Below, piece after piece: positions 36,113 through 44,934 of a stretch of 49,034 bases of DNA. The stretch is from assembly GCA_023667055.1 (NCBI GenBank), contig JAMPAV010000001.1, forward strand, positions 62,540 to 111,573, given 5' to 3'. The stretch comes from Muribaculum sp. (GTDB taxonomy: Bacteria > Bacteroidota > Bacteroidia > Bacteroidales > Muribaculaceae). Within the stretch, counting starts at the first letter, position 1; each line of letters opens with the position of its first letter. The position numbers were made by a program, and so were the translations under genes. Under the pieces are notes generated by a model. That model had not been told where the DNA came from and did no database searches. It saw nothing but the letters and a program-made list of their open reading frames with translations.

Positions 36113-36185
36113 AAAAAAAGGCGGGGCTGCATCACGCGGCCCCGCCTCTCGCGGTTGTGTTTATATTTCGGAATGTGTGTCTTTA
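36113..36185 (-). terminator. Terminator-bearing repeat, copy 4, behind the SusE-like gene
   Basis: It starts with the stop codon of the lipoprotein gene and ends in the GGCGGGGC/GCCCCGCC hairpin and a T-run on minus. It closes the SusC/D/E operon. Confidence 0.9.
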
Positions 36186-38156
36186 CTTGATGATGCCACG
36201 GCGGGGTGACTTCGATGACTTGGCGCGGGCTGCAACCTTGGGTGCATCCTCCACTTTATTAACCTTGAAGTAAGCTTTCAGAGGCTTCATGCCGCCTTTG
36301 AGAGGAGTGAGATTGCGTGATATTGCATTCTTCAGGCTCTTGGCAATCTTGCCGGGTTTCGCAGCCGTTGCTGAGAATTCAAGGGTGAAGTCGGCATCGC
36401 AGAGATAAGGGCCGTCGTTGCCAAACATAGCCACAAAGTTTGAGTTGCTTGCTGCGCCATTGAATGCCGGCAATGTGACTTTGTTGTCCTTGTATGTACC
36501 CCAGTATATTTCGGGCAGTTCAGAAGCGGCAGTGCCATTGAGCATGAAATAGTATGAAATGCTCATCAGACTCATTGCATCGCCACCATCCAAGATTCCG
36601 GTATCGGAAAGCGGGAAATATACATGGTCGGGGTCGGAAGCGTCAAATTCGATTGAGCCAAAGTCTGCCACATCAAGGCCATACTGAGCAAAATCAGCAA
36701 AAGGATTCACAATACGGTAGAGTCCCTCATAGTCGTCGCTCTTCTGCACTGTGACTGTGACCGGGTAATTAGCAAAACTTGATGCGCCAAACATAGTTGC
36801 AACTATATTATCAGTATAGGTTGCATCTTCGCTGACAGTGGTCCAGCCTTCCCAAGGGTTGAAGGTGTCGAAGTAAAAATCAAGGTAAGTGTCATTCTTT
36901 GCTTCTGTCACGCCGGCATTGTCGGTATGGAATGCCACTGCCACCATGGTATAGTCACCGGGGGATGAGAATGAAACCGTGATATTCTTGGAAGTTCCTT
37001 CCACAGTGTTTATATCGTATGTGGTAGAGGCATTATCAGGGTCAAGGACCTGTGCAGCGATGCCATTTACCACCTCAGCATAGGCGTCTTCGTCGAGAAC
37101 CTTTTCGCCATCCACATCTTTCATGAGGGACTTGACAATCGTATAGGCTGAGAAATCCACATGAGAAGTTGCGCTATAACCTACAACGAGATAATCTCCT
37201 CCAAGTTCTATTTGGCCCTTGTTGGTGAGGGAAATTGAATAGTCGTTGGTATCTACATATCCTACGAGATTCAGGTATTCATCGCCAGGACCCCAACCAC
37301 CGGCGGAGACATAGTAGTAGAGATTAAGGGTAAACTGTCCCGTGACGCTGTCAAAGAAGCTCAGACCATTGTAGCTTGCAGATCCGGTGTAGGTGTAAGT
37401 GTCAGCCACAAGTACATCGCCATAGTTGGCATTGTCGGCAAATTTCTGCTCGGGAACTCTGATGGTCTTGCCTCCATCCTTGGTGTAGGCAGTCATGAAA
37501 GTCGCGTAGCCAAGATCCGGATTATCATTATCAATAAGCCATTGGAACTGGAACTCGATATCATTGGGATCATCTGGCACGTGGCGTTCGAGAACGAGAA
37601 CCGGATCTTCAGTTCCTGAATAATACTGAGTAAAGGTATATGAACCGAGACCGGTGCGACCGAGTTCCTCATTAAGACCGAAGGGAGCCCAGGCGGTGTA
37701 TTCGCTCTTGTTGAGATTTACAGTTATGGTGCGGATGCCATAGACATCGGCATTTGCCTCATCCACAGTAATTGAAACCGGATAGAGAGTATTTCCCTTC
37801 ATTCCCGCCGCATCATAACCGATGGTGATTGTGGCATTTGGAGAACCGGCTGCAAAAGTAGCAGTCTGCGGCACTTTAATTACAGTGCCAAGTATTCCCT
37901 CTTCCGGGCAGAAAGATTGAAGTTGCACTGTGAGTTCCGGTGCATTTTCATCCTGAGGGCGATAGAGCAAAATGTTGAAGGAAGAGGCTTCAGGATCGAT
38001 ATTTTCCGTCATTGAGGATGAAGTAAAGAAAATTCTCTGCTCTTCGGCGGGTTTTGTGGCTCCGTTGTAGCCGGGTTCATCCTTACCGTCGCAAGCTGTG
38101 AAACCTGCCGCAACCAAAGTCAGCATTGCCGCTGATATATAATGTTTGATTTTCAT
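36183..38156 (-). CDS. SusE/F-like surface glycan-binding lipoprotein
   Basis: This is a 657-residue lipoprotein with lipobox FTAC (Cys22). The N-terminal 100 residues contain an Ig-like domain typical of SusE/BT_3987-like proteins (RIFFTSSSMTENIDPEASSFNI). Several beta-rich domains follow, then a basic C-terminal tail rich in Lys, Ser and Arg. It probably binds the glycan at the cell surface for the SusC/D pair directly upstream in the same operon. The substrate cannot be told. A remnant of a related gene lies at 33581. Confidence 0.75.
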   Translation of the reverse strand: MKIKHYISAAMLTLVAAGFTACDGKDEPGYNGATKPAEEQRIFFTSSSMTENIDPEASSFNILLYRPQDENAPELTVQLQSFCPEEGILGTVIKVPQTATFAAGSPNATITIGYDAAGMKGNTLYPVSITVDEANADVYGIRTITVNLNKSEYTAWAPFGLNEELGRTGLGSYTFTQYYSGTEDPVLVLERHVPDDPNDIEFQFQWLIDNDNPDLGYATFMTAYTKDGGKTIRVPEQKFADNANYGDVLVADTYTYTGSASYNGLSFFDSVTGQFTLNLYYYVSAGGWGPGDEYLNLVGYVDTNDYSISLTNKGQIELGGDYLVVGYSATSHVDFSAYTIVKSLMKDVDGEKVLDEDAYAEVVNGIAAQVLDPDNASTTYDINTVEGTSKNITVSFSSPGDYTMVAVAFHTDNAGVTEAKNDTYLDFYFDTFNPWEGWTTVSEDATYTDNIVATMFGASSFANYPVTVTVQKSDDYEGLYRIVNPFADFAQYGLDVADFGSIEFDASDPDHVYFPLSDTGILDGGDAMSLMSISYYFMLNGTAASELPEIYWGTYKDNKVTLPAFNGAASNSNFVAMFGNDGPYLCDADFTLEFSATAAKPGKIAKSLKNAISRNLTPLKGGMKPLKAYFKVNKVEDAPKVAARAKSSKSPRRGIIK

Positions 38157-38176
38157 CTTTAGTTACTTTTTAAATA

Positions 38177-39790
38177 TTATTCTTCTGTTTTAACAGGAGT
38201 AGGCTGTGGAGCCGGATCATTGTTGTCAGCACTTGTGAATCCCTTATTGCCGTTTTCCTCGTCTTCCGGAATGCAGAGCAAGAGAACCGGATCATCAGGC
38301 TCGATATAGTAAGTATAGTCAGCCTGGTATCCTGCACCGCGACGGTCGAATGGCTTTTTCAGACGCATGAGGTCGAAAGTAGAGAACCCTTCACCGTATA
38401 ATTCCACGCGGCGCTGCATCCACACTTCGTTCTGAACATCCTCTGCAGAACCGCCTGCGAAAGAATATTTCGGGTCACGATAGGTCTTCACGAAATTTAC
38501 CAAATCAGCAGCTCCACCGGCGGGATCACCACCCATGGCTTTTGCTTCTGCCTTGATTAGATACATCTCCTCAATTCGCATCAGCGGAACGTCGCATGCA
38601 TTCTGGCTTTGTCCGAGCACATCCTGATAGGGAGCGAACTTAACCTGTGTGTATGCCGGAATCTTGTTTGCGTCGCAATAAGCCTGCTGAGCCTCGTCAA
38701 GATTCAAGCTTACACCATCCTCATTAAGGAACCAGCCTTTACGGACATCGGAAAGAGAAATGTAATTGTAAAGATTGATGTTCACCCTTCTCCAAGCACC
38801 TACAGAAGCATAACCGTAGTTGAGTGAACCCATGTGGCTTGGGAAGTTGATTATACCGGAAGTAACTACGCGGTCGGTGGTGGCGATTGCCACACCAAGC
38901 ATCCAGTTGTTGGCAGAAATGTCACCGAATCCGGGGACTGAAGCAGCCGAAATGCTTAGCGGAGTGCCACGGAAACTGGCTATTGCAGCCTCAGCATCGC
39001 TTTGTGCGGCTGACCAATTGTTCATCACGAGATTTACGCGTGCACGCAAGCCATAAGCAGCAGCCAACGAAAGGAAACGTTTTGGCTTCGAGTCGAGCAC
39101 ATCTTCGGGTTTCACACCGCTGGTTTCGATAAAAGAGATAGCTTTGTTGCAGTCATCCAGTATCTGTGCGTATGTATCAGCCACCGTGGAACGTCCGCAT
39201 CCATTGGCAGCTATTTCATCTTCGTTGGTCTCATCTACAAGCATTACACATGGCTTATCCTCATTTCCTTTGTAGGTGAACTGATATGTCTGGGCAAGGA
39301 GGAAATAATCGTATGCGCGGAAGCCGTGGGCCTGACCAAGATAGAACTGGATTTCCGGATCTGTTGTCTCAGGGTCAAGACTTTTCAAAGCAGCATTGCA
39401 AGCGAATATCTGGCGATAGGCATGAGACCATGTAAGCAACGATGTGTCAGAATTGGAAGCGCAGTCGCTGAATCTGACCTGAGCGGAGTACCAGTTGTAG
39501 CCGGTCACTTCCGATACGAGGTCAATTCCGCGTGATTCGGATGAAATCATGAGAGAAGGGAAACCGAAATCACTGTGATCATCATCAATGACCTGCATGT
39601 AATTAGAGAAAAGAGCGGTGATACCGGTGATTGCGGCCTGAGCGATTTCCGGGTTGGCTTCCACAGCTGCCACCTTCTCACCATCTGTCACGTATTGGTC
39701 CATCGGGATGGTATCCATCTCGTAGCAACCTGTGAGGCCAATGGCCGAAACAAAGCCAAGAGCCGGGAGTATCAGATATTTTGAGTTCAT
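38177..39790 (-). CDS. SusD/RagB-like outer-membrane lipoprotein
   Basis: This is a 537-residue lipoprotein; lipobox GLTGC gives Cys22. Family landmarks: HAYRQIFACNAALKSLD, GQAHGFRAYDYFLLAQTYQF, YAQILDDCNKAISFIE, AYGLRARVNLVMNNWSAAQSDAEAAI and VPLMRIEEMYLIKAEAKAMGG with EVWMQRRVELYGEGFSTFDLMRLKK. It pairs with the SusC 33 bases upstream and the SusE-like gene 20 bases downstream. The tight spacing shows one operon. Confidence 0.94.
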   Translation of the reverse strand: MNSKYLILPALGFVSAIGLTGCYEMDTIPMDQYVTDGEKVAAVEANPEIAQAAITGITALFSNYMQVIDDDHSDFGFPSLMISSESRGIDLVSEVTGYNWYSAQVRFSDCASNSDTSLLTWSHAYRQIFACNAALKSLDPETTDPEIQFYLGQAHGFRAYDYFLLAQTYQFTYKGNEDKPCVMLVDETNEDEIAANGCGRSTVADTYAQILDDCNKAISFIETSGVKPEDVLDSKPKRFLSLAAAYGLRARVNLVMNNWSAAQSDAEAAIASFRGTPLSISAASVPGFGDISANNWMLGVAIATTDRVVTSGIINFPSHMGSLNYGYASVGAWRRVNINLYNYISLSDVRKGWFLNEDGVSLNLDEAQQAYCDANKIPAYTQVKFAPYQDVLGQSQNACDVPLMRIEEMYLIKAEAKAMGGDPAGGAADLVNFVKTYRDPKYSFAGGSAEDVQNEVWMQRRVELYGEGFSTFDLMRLKKPFDRRGAGYQADYTYYIEPDDPVLLLCIPEDEENGNKGFTSADNNDPAPQPTPVKTEE

Positions 39791-39823
39791 AACAGAATAA
39801 TCTAAATGTGAAATAAGGATTAA

Positions 39824-42800
39824 TTAAAACTCTACGCGGAGACCGCCGGAGAAGGAACGGATCGGCGAGTAGGTGGAACTGTTGGATGTACCGTATGCCT
39901 GACGTGGGTCGAGACCACGGCGTTTGCTCCAGAGGGCTACATTCTCAGCAGCTCCATAGATTCTGATTTTATCCACGCCGAATTTCTTGGTGAATTTCTC
40001 AGGAAGGGTATATCCGAGAGTGATATTGTTGAGGCTTAGATAATTTGAAGAGATCATAAAGCGGTCGCTGGTCGATGCAGTGTATTGGTCAGCAGCATTC
40101 AGACGTGGCACGTCGGTGTTCGGGTTTTCCGGAGTCCAGTGTTTTAGGATGTCGGTGTGCCAGTTCTGTCCGTAGTATGAAGAGGTGTAGGGGTGCATCA
40201 TCACTGCATAGGTGTTGTCATATACCTTGCCACCGAATTGATAAGCGAAACTCATGCTGAAATCAATGCCGTAAGCACTGAGCGTTGTGCCGAAGCCGCC
40301 GTAAGCCTTGGGCATGGTGTTGCCGGTGGCCACACGGTTTTCAACAAGACCTTTGCTCTTATTGCCGCTGTAGCAATCTGCCCAGTTGGTAGTGGTGATT
40401 TCAGTTCCGTCATTTTGTTTTGCCCAGTAGAGAGCCTCACCGGTTTCGGAATCGACACCTGCATACTTCACAAGATAGTAGTTATACATGGATTCGCCTT
40501 CCTTGAATATACGGGAGCCGTTAATCCATTGTCCATCCTCAACAAGGTCGGAAGGAAGCTTTATAATCTTGTTGGCCATTGAAGTTATATTGGCATTCAC
40601 GCTCCATTGTATGTCCTTGGTATTGATGATATTGACCGTCAACTCGAGTTCAACGCCGCTGTTGCGCATGGAGCCTACATTGGCTGGATATGAGGAATAA
40701 CCGAGTGATGGAGCAGTAGGCAGGAAGAATAGCATGTCGGAAATCTGACGCTGATAATATTCAAGAGTACCTACAAACATACCCTGGAGGAAACTGAAGT
40801 CAAAGCCGATATTGAAAGCGTTACTCTTTTCCCAAGTGATGTCTTTGTTGCCTTTGTAGTAGAGAGTAGCATCTGTCCAGACGCCATCAGCACCTGTGGC
40901 TTGATACTGGTCGGTCCAGGCATAATAGTATGCGGATTCAATGCCGAGGTTGTCGTTACCGTTCTGACCGAAAGAAGCCTTGAATTTCAACTGGTCGATC
41001 CACTCTACAGGCTGCATGAAGTTTTCCTTGGCGATGTCCCATGCGGCAGACACAGAGAAGAAGTTACCCCAGCGTTTGCCCGGAGCAAAGCGTGAAGAAG
41101 AGTCGCGGCGATACGAAACATGACCGAAGTATTTGCCGTCGTAGTTATATTTTACACGCACGGGGATGCCACGGGTGGTGTATTGGATCGGGCGTGAGCC
41201 ATAGCCGTTGCGGCGGTCGATGGTGTTGTTGACATCCCAGCCATCATGGCGATAGAGGTTGTAGCCGATAGCCTCGACATCTTCAACTTCATAATTGAAA
41301 GTTTCGTAGCCCACCATAAGGTCAATGTTGTGCACATCGTTGAAAGTCTTGCTGTATTCCGCGATCGCCTGAAGATTGATGGAGCGACCACGCTGTGATA
41401 TCTGATATGCCATACCCTTGCTTTCAGCAGTCTGGCCGTAGAATGGGTTGTCGAGAAGATGGGTGCGGTTATGAGTTAGATAGTAACCCGCGTTGCCGGA
41501 AATGCTAAGTCCGTCAATCGGTGTCAGCGTGATATACCATTTGCCATCGAATACGTCGTTGAGATATTCGGAAGTATTGTAGTAAAGGTTTCCTACCGGG
41601 TTTGACATAGACATGAACTGACGGGTGAAATTTGTGGATGAACCGTCGCCGTAGTCATAAACAGGGTAGCCGTAGAGAGGGTCGATCACCACCTGGCCTT
41701 CTGCATCGCGCACAAACATAGGATAGATGGGAGCGATCTGGTTGGCGATATAGAACATGTTGCCGGAGCTGGTGGCGTAGTCAAGGTCATTGTCGCCGGG
41801 TAAATCCTGCTTTGAATATGTATATGCCATGCTTGTGCCGATTTTGAGCCATTTCTTAGCTTGATAATCCACAGTGGCGCGGGTATTGAAGCGGTTGTAG
41901 CCTGAAGACTTCACGATACCCTCATTTTCCAAATAGTTGCCGCTTACATAATATTTGATTTTGTCATTACCACCGCTTACACTGACATTGTATTCCTGAC
42001 GGAAACCATTGCGCATAGTGTTGTCGGTCCAGTCGTCGGGTGTATAATAGTAAGTACCATCGCTGTAGCCGAGAGTGGCGTTAGGATTGATCTTACCATT
42101 GCGGCCTACAAGATACTCACCCTGCGGCACGGTGTAAATCTGATAGCCTGATGATGTAAGTGCTTTATTGGCAGCATTGCGCCATGCCACATCGGCACTA
42201 TAGCCCTGAGACGTATATTGATTATAGAATGCCTCATACACAAGTTCATTGTACATGTTGGCGCTTGTGAGGACATTGTAGTTAGGAATCGCACGGTCGT
42301 TAGCACCCCATCGCATATCCACCGAAACCTTGGCTTCTCCTGTGCCGCCACGCTTTGTAGTGATCATGATGACACCGTTGGCACCGCGGGCACCGAAAAG
42401 AGCTGTGGATGCGGCATCCTTAAGCACTGTCATTGACTCTACATCGTTGGGGGCGATATCTGCGATGGTGCCATCGAATGGCATGCCGTCGAGCACGATG
42501 AGAGGATTTGCACTTGCATTGATAGAACCGACACCACGGATTCTGATTGTAGGAGCCTGTCCGGGAGCACCGTCGGAAGACTGTAGCTGAACGCCTGCAA
42601 CCTTGCCGTTGAGCGCGGAAGTGACCGTAGTGGTAAGGGTATTTTCGATTTGATCGGCCTTCACTACAGAGGCAGAACCCGTATATTCGCTACGCTTGGT
42701 TGTGCCGTAAGCTACAACGATTACGTCATCGAGCTCGGTATTTTCCGAAACGAGCTTGATTTCAACTTTTCCGTTTGCAGGGATTCTCACTTTCTGGGTA

Positions 42801-43039
42801 GCCATACCGATATAACTTACCTGCAGAGTGTGACAGTTTTGGGGAACTGAAATTGAGAACCGGCCATCTACATCAGTGGCTACACCCTGGGCACCGCTGG
42901 AAGGCAGCGGGAGAATAGTAGCTCCAATCACCGGTTCATTGTCGGCTGCCGATACCACAGTACCGGTCACGGTGCGCTGTGCCATGGCTGCTGCTGAGCA
43001 CATTATCACCGAAAGGAGAAGAAACAGAATCTTTCTCAT
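39824..43039 (-). CDS. SusC-like TonB-dependent outer-membrane transporter
   Basis: This is a 1071-residue importer. Signal peptide 1-20 (ending SAAAMA); carboxypeptidase-regulatory-like domain about 22-100; plug about 105-225 (VVAYGTTKRSEYTGS, TIRIRGVGSI, IVLDGMPF, LKDAASTALFGARGANGVIMITTKRG); barrel to the C-terminal SFSGGLRVEF. First gene of a SusC-SusD-SusE-like operon without enzymes or a regulator, bracketed by the two RAYT regions. The first SusC in this window (12466) is a clear paralogue of similar length. Confidence 0.95.
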   Translation of the reverse strand: MRKILFLLLSVIMCSAAAMAQRTVTGTVVSAADNEPVIGATILPLPSSGAQGVATDVDGRFSISVPQNCHTLQVSYIGMATQKVRIPANGKVEIKLVSENTELDDVIVVAYGTTKRSEYTGSASVVKADQIENTLTTTVTSALNGKVAGVQLQSSDGAPGQAPTIRIRGVGSINASANPLIVLDGMPFDGTIADIAPNDVESMTVLKDAASTALFGARGANGVIMITTKRGGTGEAKVSVDMRWGANDRAIPNYNVLTSANMYNELVYEAFYNQYTSQGYSADVAWRNAANKALTSSGYQIYTVPQGEYLVGRNGKINPNATLGYSDGTYYYTPDDWTDNTMRNGFRQEYNVSVSGGNDKIKYYVSGNYLENEGIVKSSGYNRFNTRATVDYQAKKWLKIGTSMAYTYSKQDLPGDNDLDYATSSGNMFYIANQIAPIYPMFVRDAEGQVVIDPLYGYPVYDYGDGSSTNFTRQFMSMSNPVGNLYYNTSEYLNDVFDGKWYITLTPIDGLSISGNAGYYLTHNRTHLLDNPFYGQTAESKGMAYQISQRGRSINLQAIAEYSKTFNDVHNIDLMVGYETFNYEVEDVEAIGYNLYRHDGWDVNNTIDRRNGYGSRPIQYTTRGIPVRVKYNYDGKYFGHVSYRRDSSSRFAPGKRWGNFFSVSAAWDIAKENFMQPVEWIDQLKFKASFGQNGNDNLGIESAYYYAWTDQYQATGADGVWTDATLYYKGNKDITWEKSNAFNIGFDFSFLQGMFVGTLEYYQRQISDMLFFLPTAPSLGYSSYPANVGSMRNSGVELELTVNIINTKDIQWSVNANITSMANKIIKLPSDLVEDGQWINGSRIFKEGESMYNYYLVKYAGVDSETGEALYWAKQNDGTEITTTNWADCYSGNKSKGLVENRVATGNTMPKAYGGFGTTLSAYGIDFSMSFAYQFGGKVYDNTYAVMMHPYTSSYYGQNWHTDILKHWTPENPNTDVPRLNAADQYTASTSDRFMISSNYLSLNNITLGYTLPEKFTKKFGVDKIRIYGAAENVALWSKRRGLDPRQAYGTSNSSTYSPIRSFSGGLRVEF

Positions 43040-43377
43040 ACCTTAATTTATTGATTGTTAATTATTGATTAAATTCTAAGTTTAGTTGGAACATTGCAGC
43101 ATGAAATAATTATAAATCCCGAAAACAATCACACAACACAATATACCTGTAAAAATTTGTTAATATATCTTTCTAAACAATGGTTTTAGTTAAAAAGTTC
43201 AAAAAGATTTTATTGAAAATGCAGTGATTTTTGCAATATTATTGATTTGTTGCAAATTAAATTTTATTGATTTTTTACTTAAATTTATTAAAAATGGCGA
43301 GAGGAGTGGAATTTTGCAATCTTTCCGCTCTTTTTTATTGCAAAAACGGCAAATTCCTTTGAGACCTTGACAAGACT
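43040..43377. other. Leader of the SusC operon, no gene
   Basis: AT-rich sequence with no recognisable gene and no convincing promoter pair. The short minus frame at 43199-43591 is judged spurious because it runs through the REPIN. It ends at the first REP of the RAYT-2 family. Confidence 0.5.
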
Positions 43378-43533
43378 CGCGGCCCCGAGTGGCCGCGACA
43401 CGGAACAAGATATCTCCGACTTCGGAAAGCATTCGGAAGAAGCTCAGCTGCAGGAGGGCGCAGAGGAGAGCTGGAGTGTGGGTGCAGATTGCGGAGATAT
43501 CTTGTTTTGTGCATCGGCCACTTGGGGCCGATG
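43378..43533. repeat. REPIN of RAYT-2, downstream copy
   Basis: Left REP 43378-43418: hairpin CGCGGCC/GGCCGCG plus tail CACGGAACAAGATATCTCCG. Right REP 43492-43533: the tail inverted with small changes, plus hairpin CATCGGCC/GGCCGATG. It lies 8 bases beyond the 3' end of RAYT-2, as REPIN-1 does behind RAYT-1. Confidence 0.88.
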
Positions 43534-43541
43534 GCGATGGC

Positions 43542-44546
43542 TTATCGCTGCAGCTCCTCCGGATTCTCGTAAATCCAGAAGGCGAGGTCATTCATTCGGC
43601 GACAGAGGTCGCGACTGATGCGGGTGGCGGTATAGACGCCGCTGTTCATGGCGGCGAGGAGCATGCGCCCTTCGGCGCAATGGTAGAAGTCGGAGCCCTG
43701 GGGCTTCGCCCTGTCGAGGAAGCCATCATAAATCACTTTTATCACCTTAGCCCCGAGCAGCAGCCCCTCTTCGAAGATGGTCTTCTCCTCCTTGTGGATG
43801 AAAGGAGAAATAAGCACACCGCCATTCTTGGCCACTCGCAGCGCATCCTTCTTTTTCTTCTGCCATTCCTCAGCCGAAAATTTGCTGCTGAATTTGACCA
43901 CGCAAAGCTCCGGGTATTGCAGTAGCAGGCGATTGCCAAATAGCTGAATCATCGGCTTATGCTCGGGAAGCCACAAATCGGAAGGAAATTTATCTGAATT
44001 GACGATGCTTGTTCTGGAGAAGAATTCCGGAATGGAGCGCATCAGCCAGAGGCGGCGAGGGTTGTCGAGGACATAATTGGCCCAGTTTTTGAGTTGGCCA
44101 TGTTGAAGAAGGATGCGGTCGTTGAACCCTTCGGAAAAGACAGATTCCTCTATGAGTCCATATACTTTTGATTTGCTCCGGAATCCGAATGTGCATTGCT
44201 GCTTAAGAAGTCCTATGTAATATCCCAGGGGCTGCTCTATTTGCCGGGTTACCTCTATAATTATATGAACATGATCAGGCATGATGACATATCGCCGGAT
44301 CTTTACGGTGATAGAGTTTCTCTTGAATTTTTCTATTCCATTGTAGATGCCCCATCCGGCCCATGAGAAATCGGTGGCTATTTCTCTTCCTTTCTGTATC
44401 AGTTGAGAAAAGAGGGGGATGGAGGAGGAGGAATTCTTCATGAGCGTGATGAGATAGAAGCAGCGGGAATGATAATCATGCCATTCGGCACGGCGGAGCT
44501 TATTATGCTTCAATTCTGCAAAAAATTCAGGGGGGAGCACACTCAT
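43542..44546 (-). CDS. REP-associated tyrosine transposase (RAYT-2), paralogue of RAYT-1
   Basis: This is a 334-residue protein, the same length as RAYT-1. HUH motif YVIMPDHVHIII (HVH at 92-94); candidate nucleophile Tyr109 or Tyr110 in LGYYIGLLKQ. Residues 1-150 differ strongly from RAYT-1, while about 150-334 are almost identical, including the GGVLISPFIHKEEK and DFYHCAEGRMLLAAMNSG blocks. REPIN elements with a different tail lie on both sides. A weak promoter (TTG - 19 nt - TAAACTTC) may precede it. Confidence 0.85.
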   Translation of the reverse strand: MSVLPPEFFAELKHNKLRRAEWHDYHSRCFYLITLMKNSSSSIPLFSQLIQKGREIATDFSWAGWGIYNGIEKFKRNSITVKIRRYVIMPDHVHIIIEVTRQIEQPLGYYIGLLKQQCTFGFRSKSKVYGLIEESVFSEGFNDRILLQHGQLKNWANYVLDNPRRLWLMRSIPEFFSRTSIVNSDKFPSDLWLPEHKPMIQLFGNRLLLQYPELCVVKFSSKFSAEEWQKKKKDALRVAKNGGVLISPFIHKEEKTIFEEGLLLGAKVIKVIYDGFLDRAKPQGSDFYHCAEGRMLLAAMNSGVYTATRISRDLCRRMNDLAFWIYENPEELQR

Positions 44547-44583
44547 AATTTTGAAGTTTAAATAGGATTAATGTATTGACAAC

Positions 44584-44652
44584 ACTCGCGGCCCCGAGGC
44601 TGCTTTCCTTTACTGCGCTCGCGGCCCCAAGGCTGCTTTCCTTTACTACGCT
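44584..44652 (+). repeat. Tandem partial REP-2 units
   Basis: About two copies of a roughly 34-bp unit, CTCGCGGCCCCGAGGCTGCT and on to TTTCCTTTACT.CG, lead into the full REP at 44653. The hairpin's first half is kept while the second half is replaced, which looks like slippage or abortive copying. Confidence 0.75.
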
Positions 44653-44852
44653 CGCGGCCCCGAGTGGCCGCGACACGGAACAAGATATCTCCGACTTCGG
44701 AAAGCATTCGGAAGAAGCTGAGCTTGAGGAGGACAGGGGAGAGCTGGAGCAGGAGTGCGGAGGAGAGATGGAGCAAGATGCTGAGGAGAGCTGGAGCGGG
44801 GTGCTGATTGCGGAGATATCTTGTTTTGTGCATCGGCCACTTGGGGCCAATG
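44653..44852. repeat. REPIN of RAYT-2, upstream copy
   Basis: Left REP 44653-44693 is identical to 43378-43418. Right REP 44811-44852 matches 43492-43533, with one stem base changed. The interior starts like the downstream copy (ACTTCGGAAAGCATTCGGAA) but is longer because GAGGAGAGCTGGAG-type units are repeated. A further hairpin-like piece follows to 44885. Confidence 0.88.
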
Positions 44853-44903
44853 GCGAAGCGGCCACTTCGGGCCGATGGCGATGGCCAATCGGGATTGGCA
44901 AGC

Positions 44904-44934
44904 AAAAAAGGAAGCGAAAGTCGCTTCCTTTTTT
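44904..44934. terminator. Terminator at the end of fabH
   Basis: 14-bp stem AAAAAAGGAAGCGA / TCGCTTCCTTTTTT with an AAG loop. It overlaps the fabH stop codon by two bases and can work on both strands. Confidence 0.88.
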
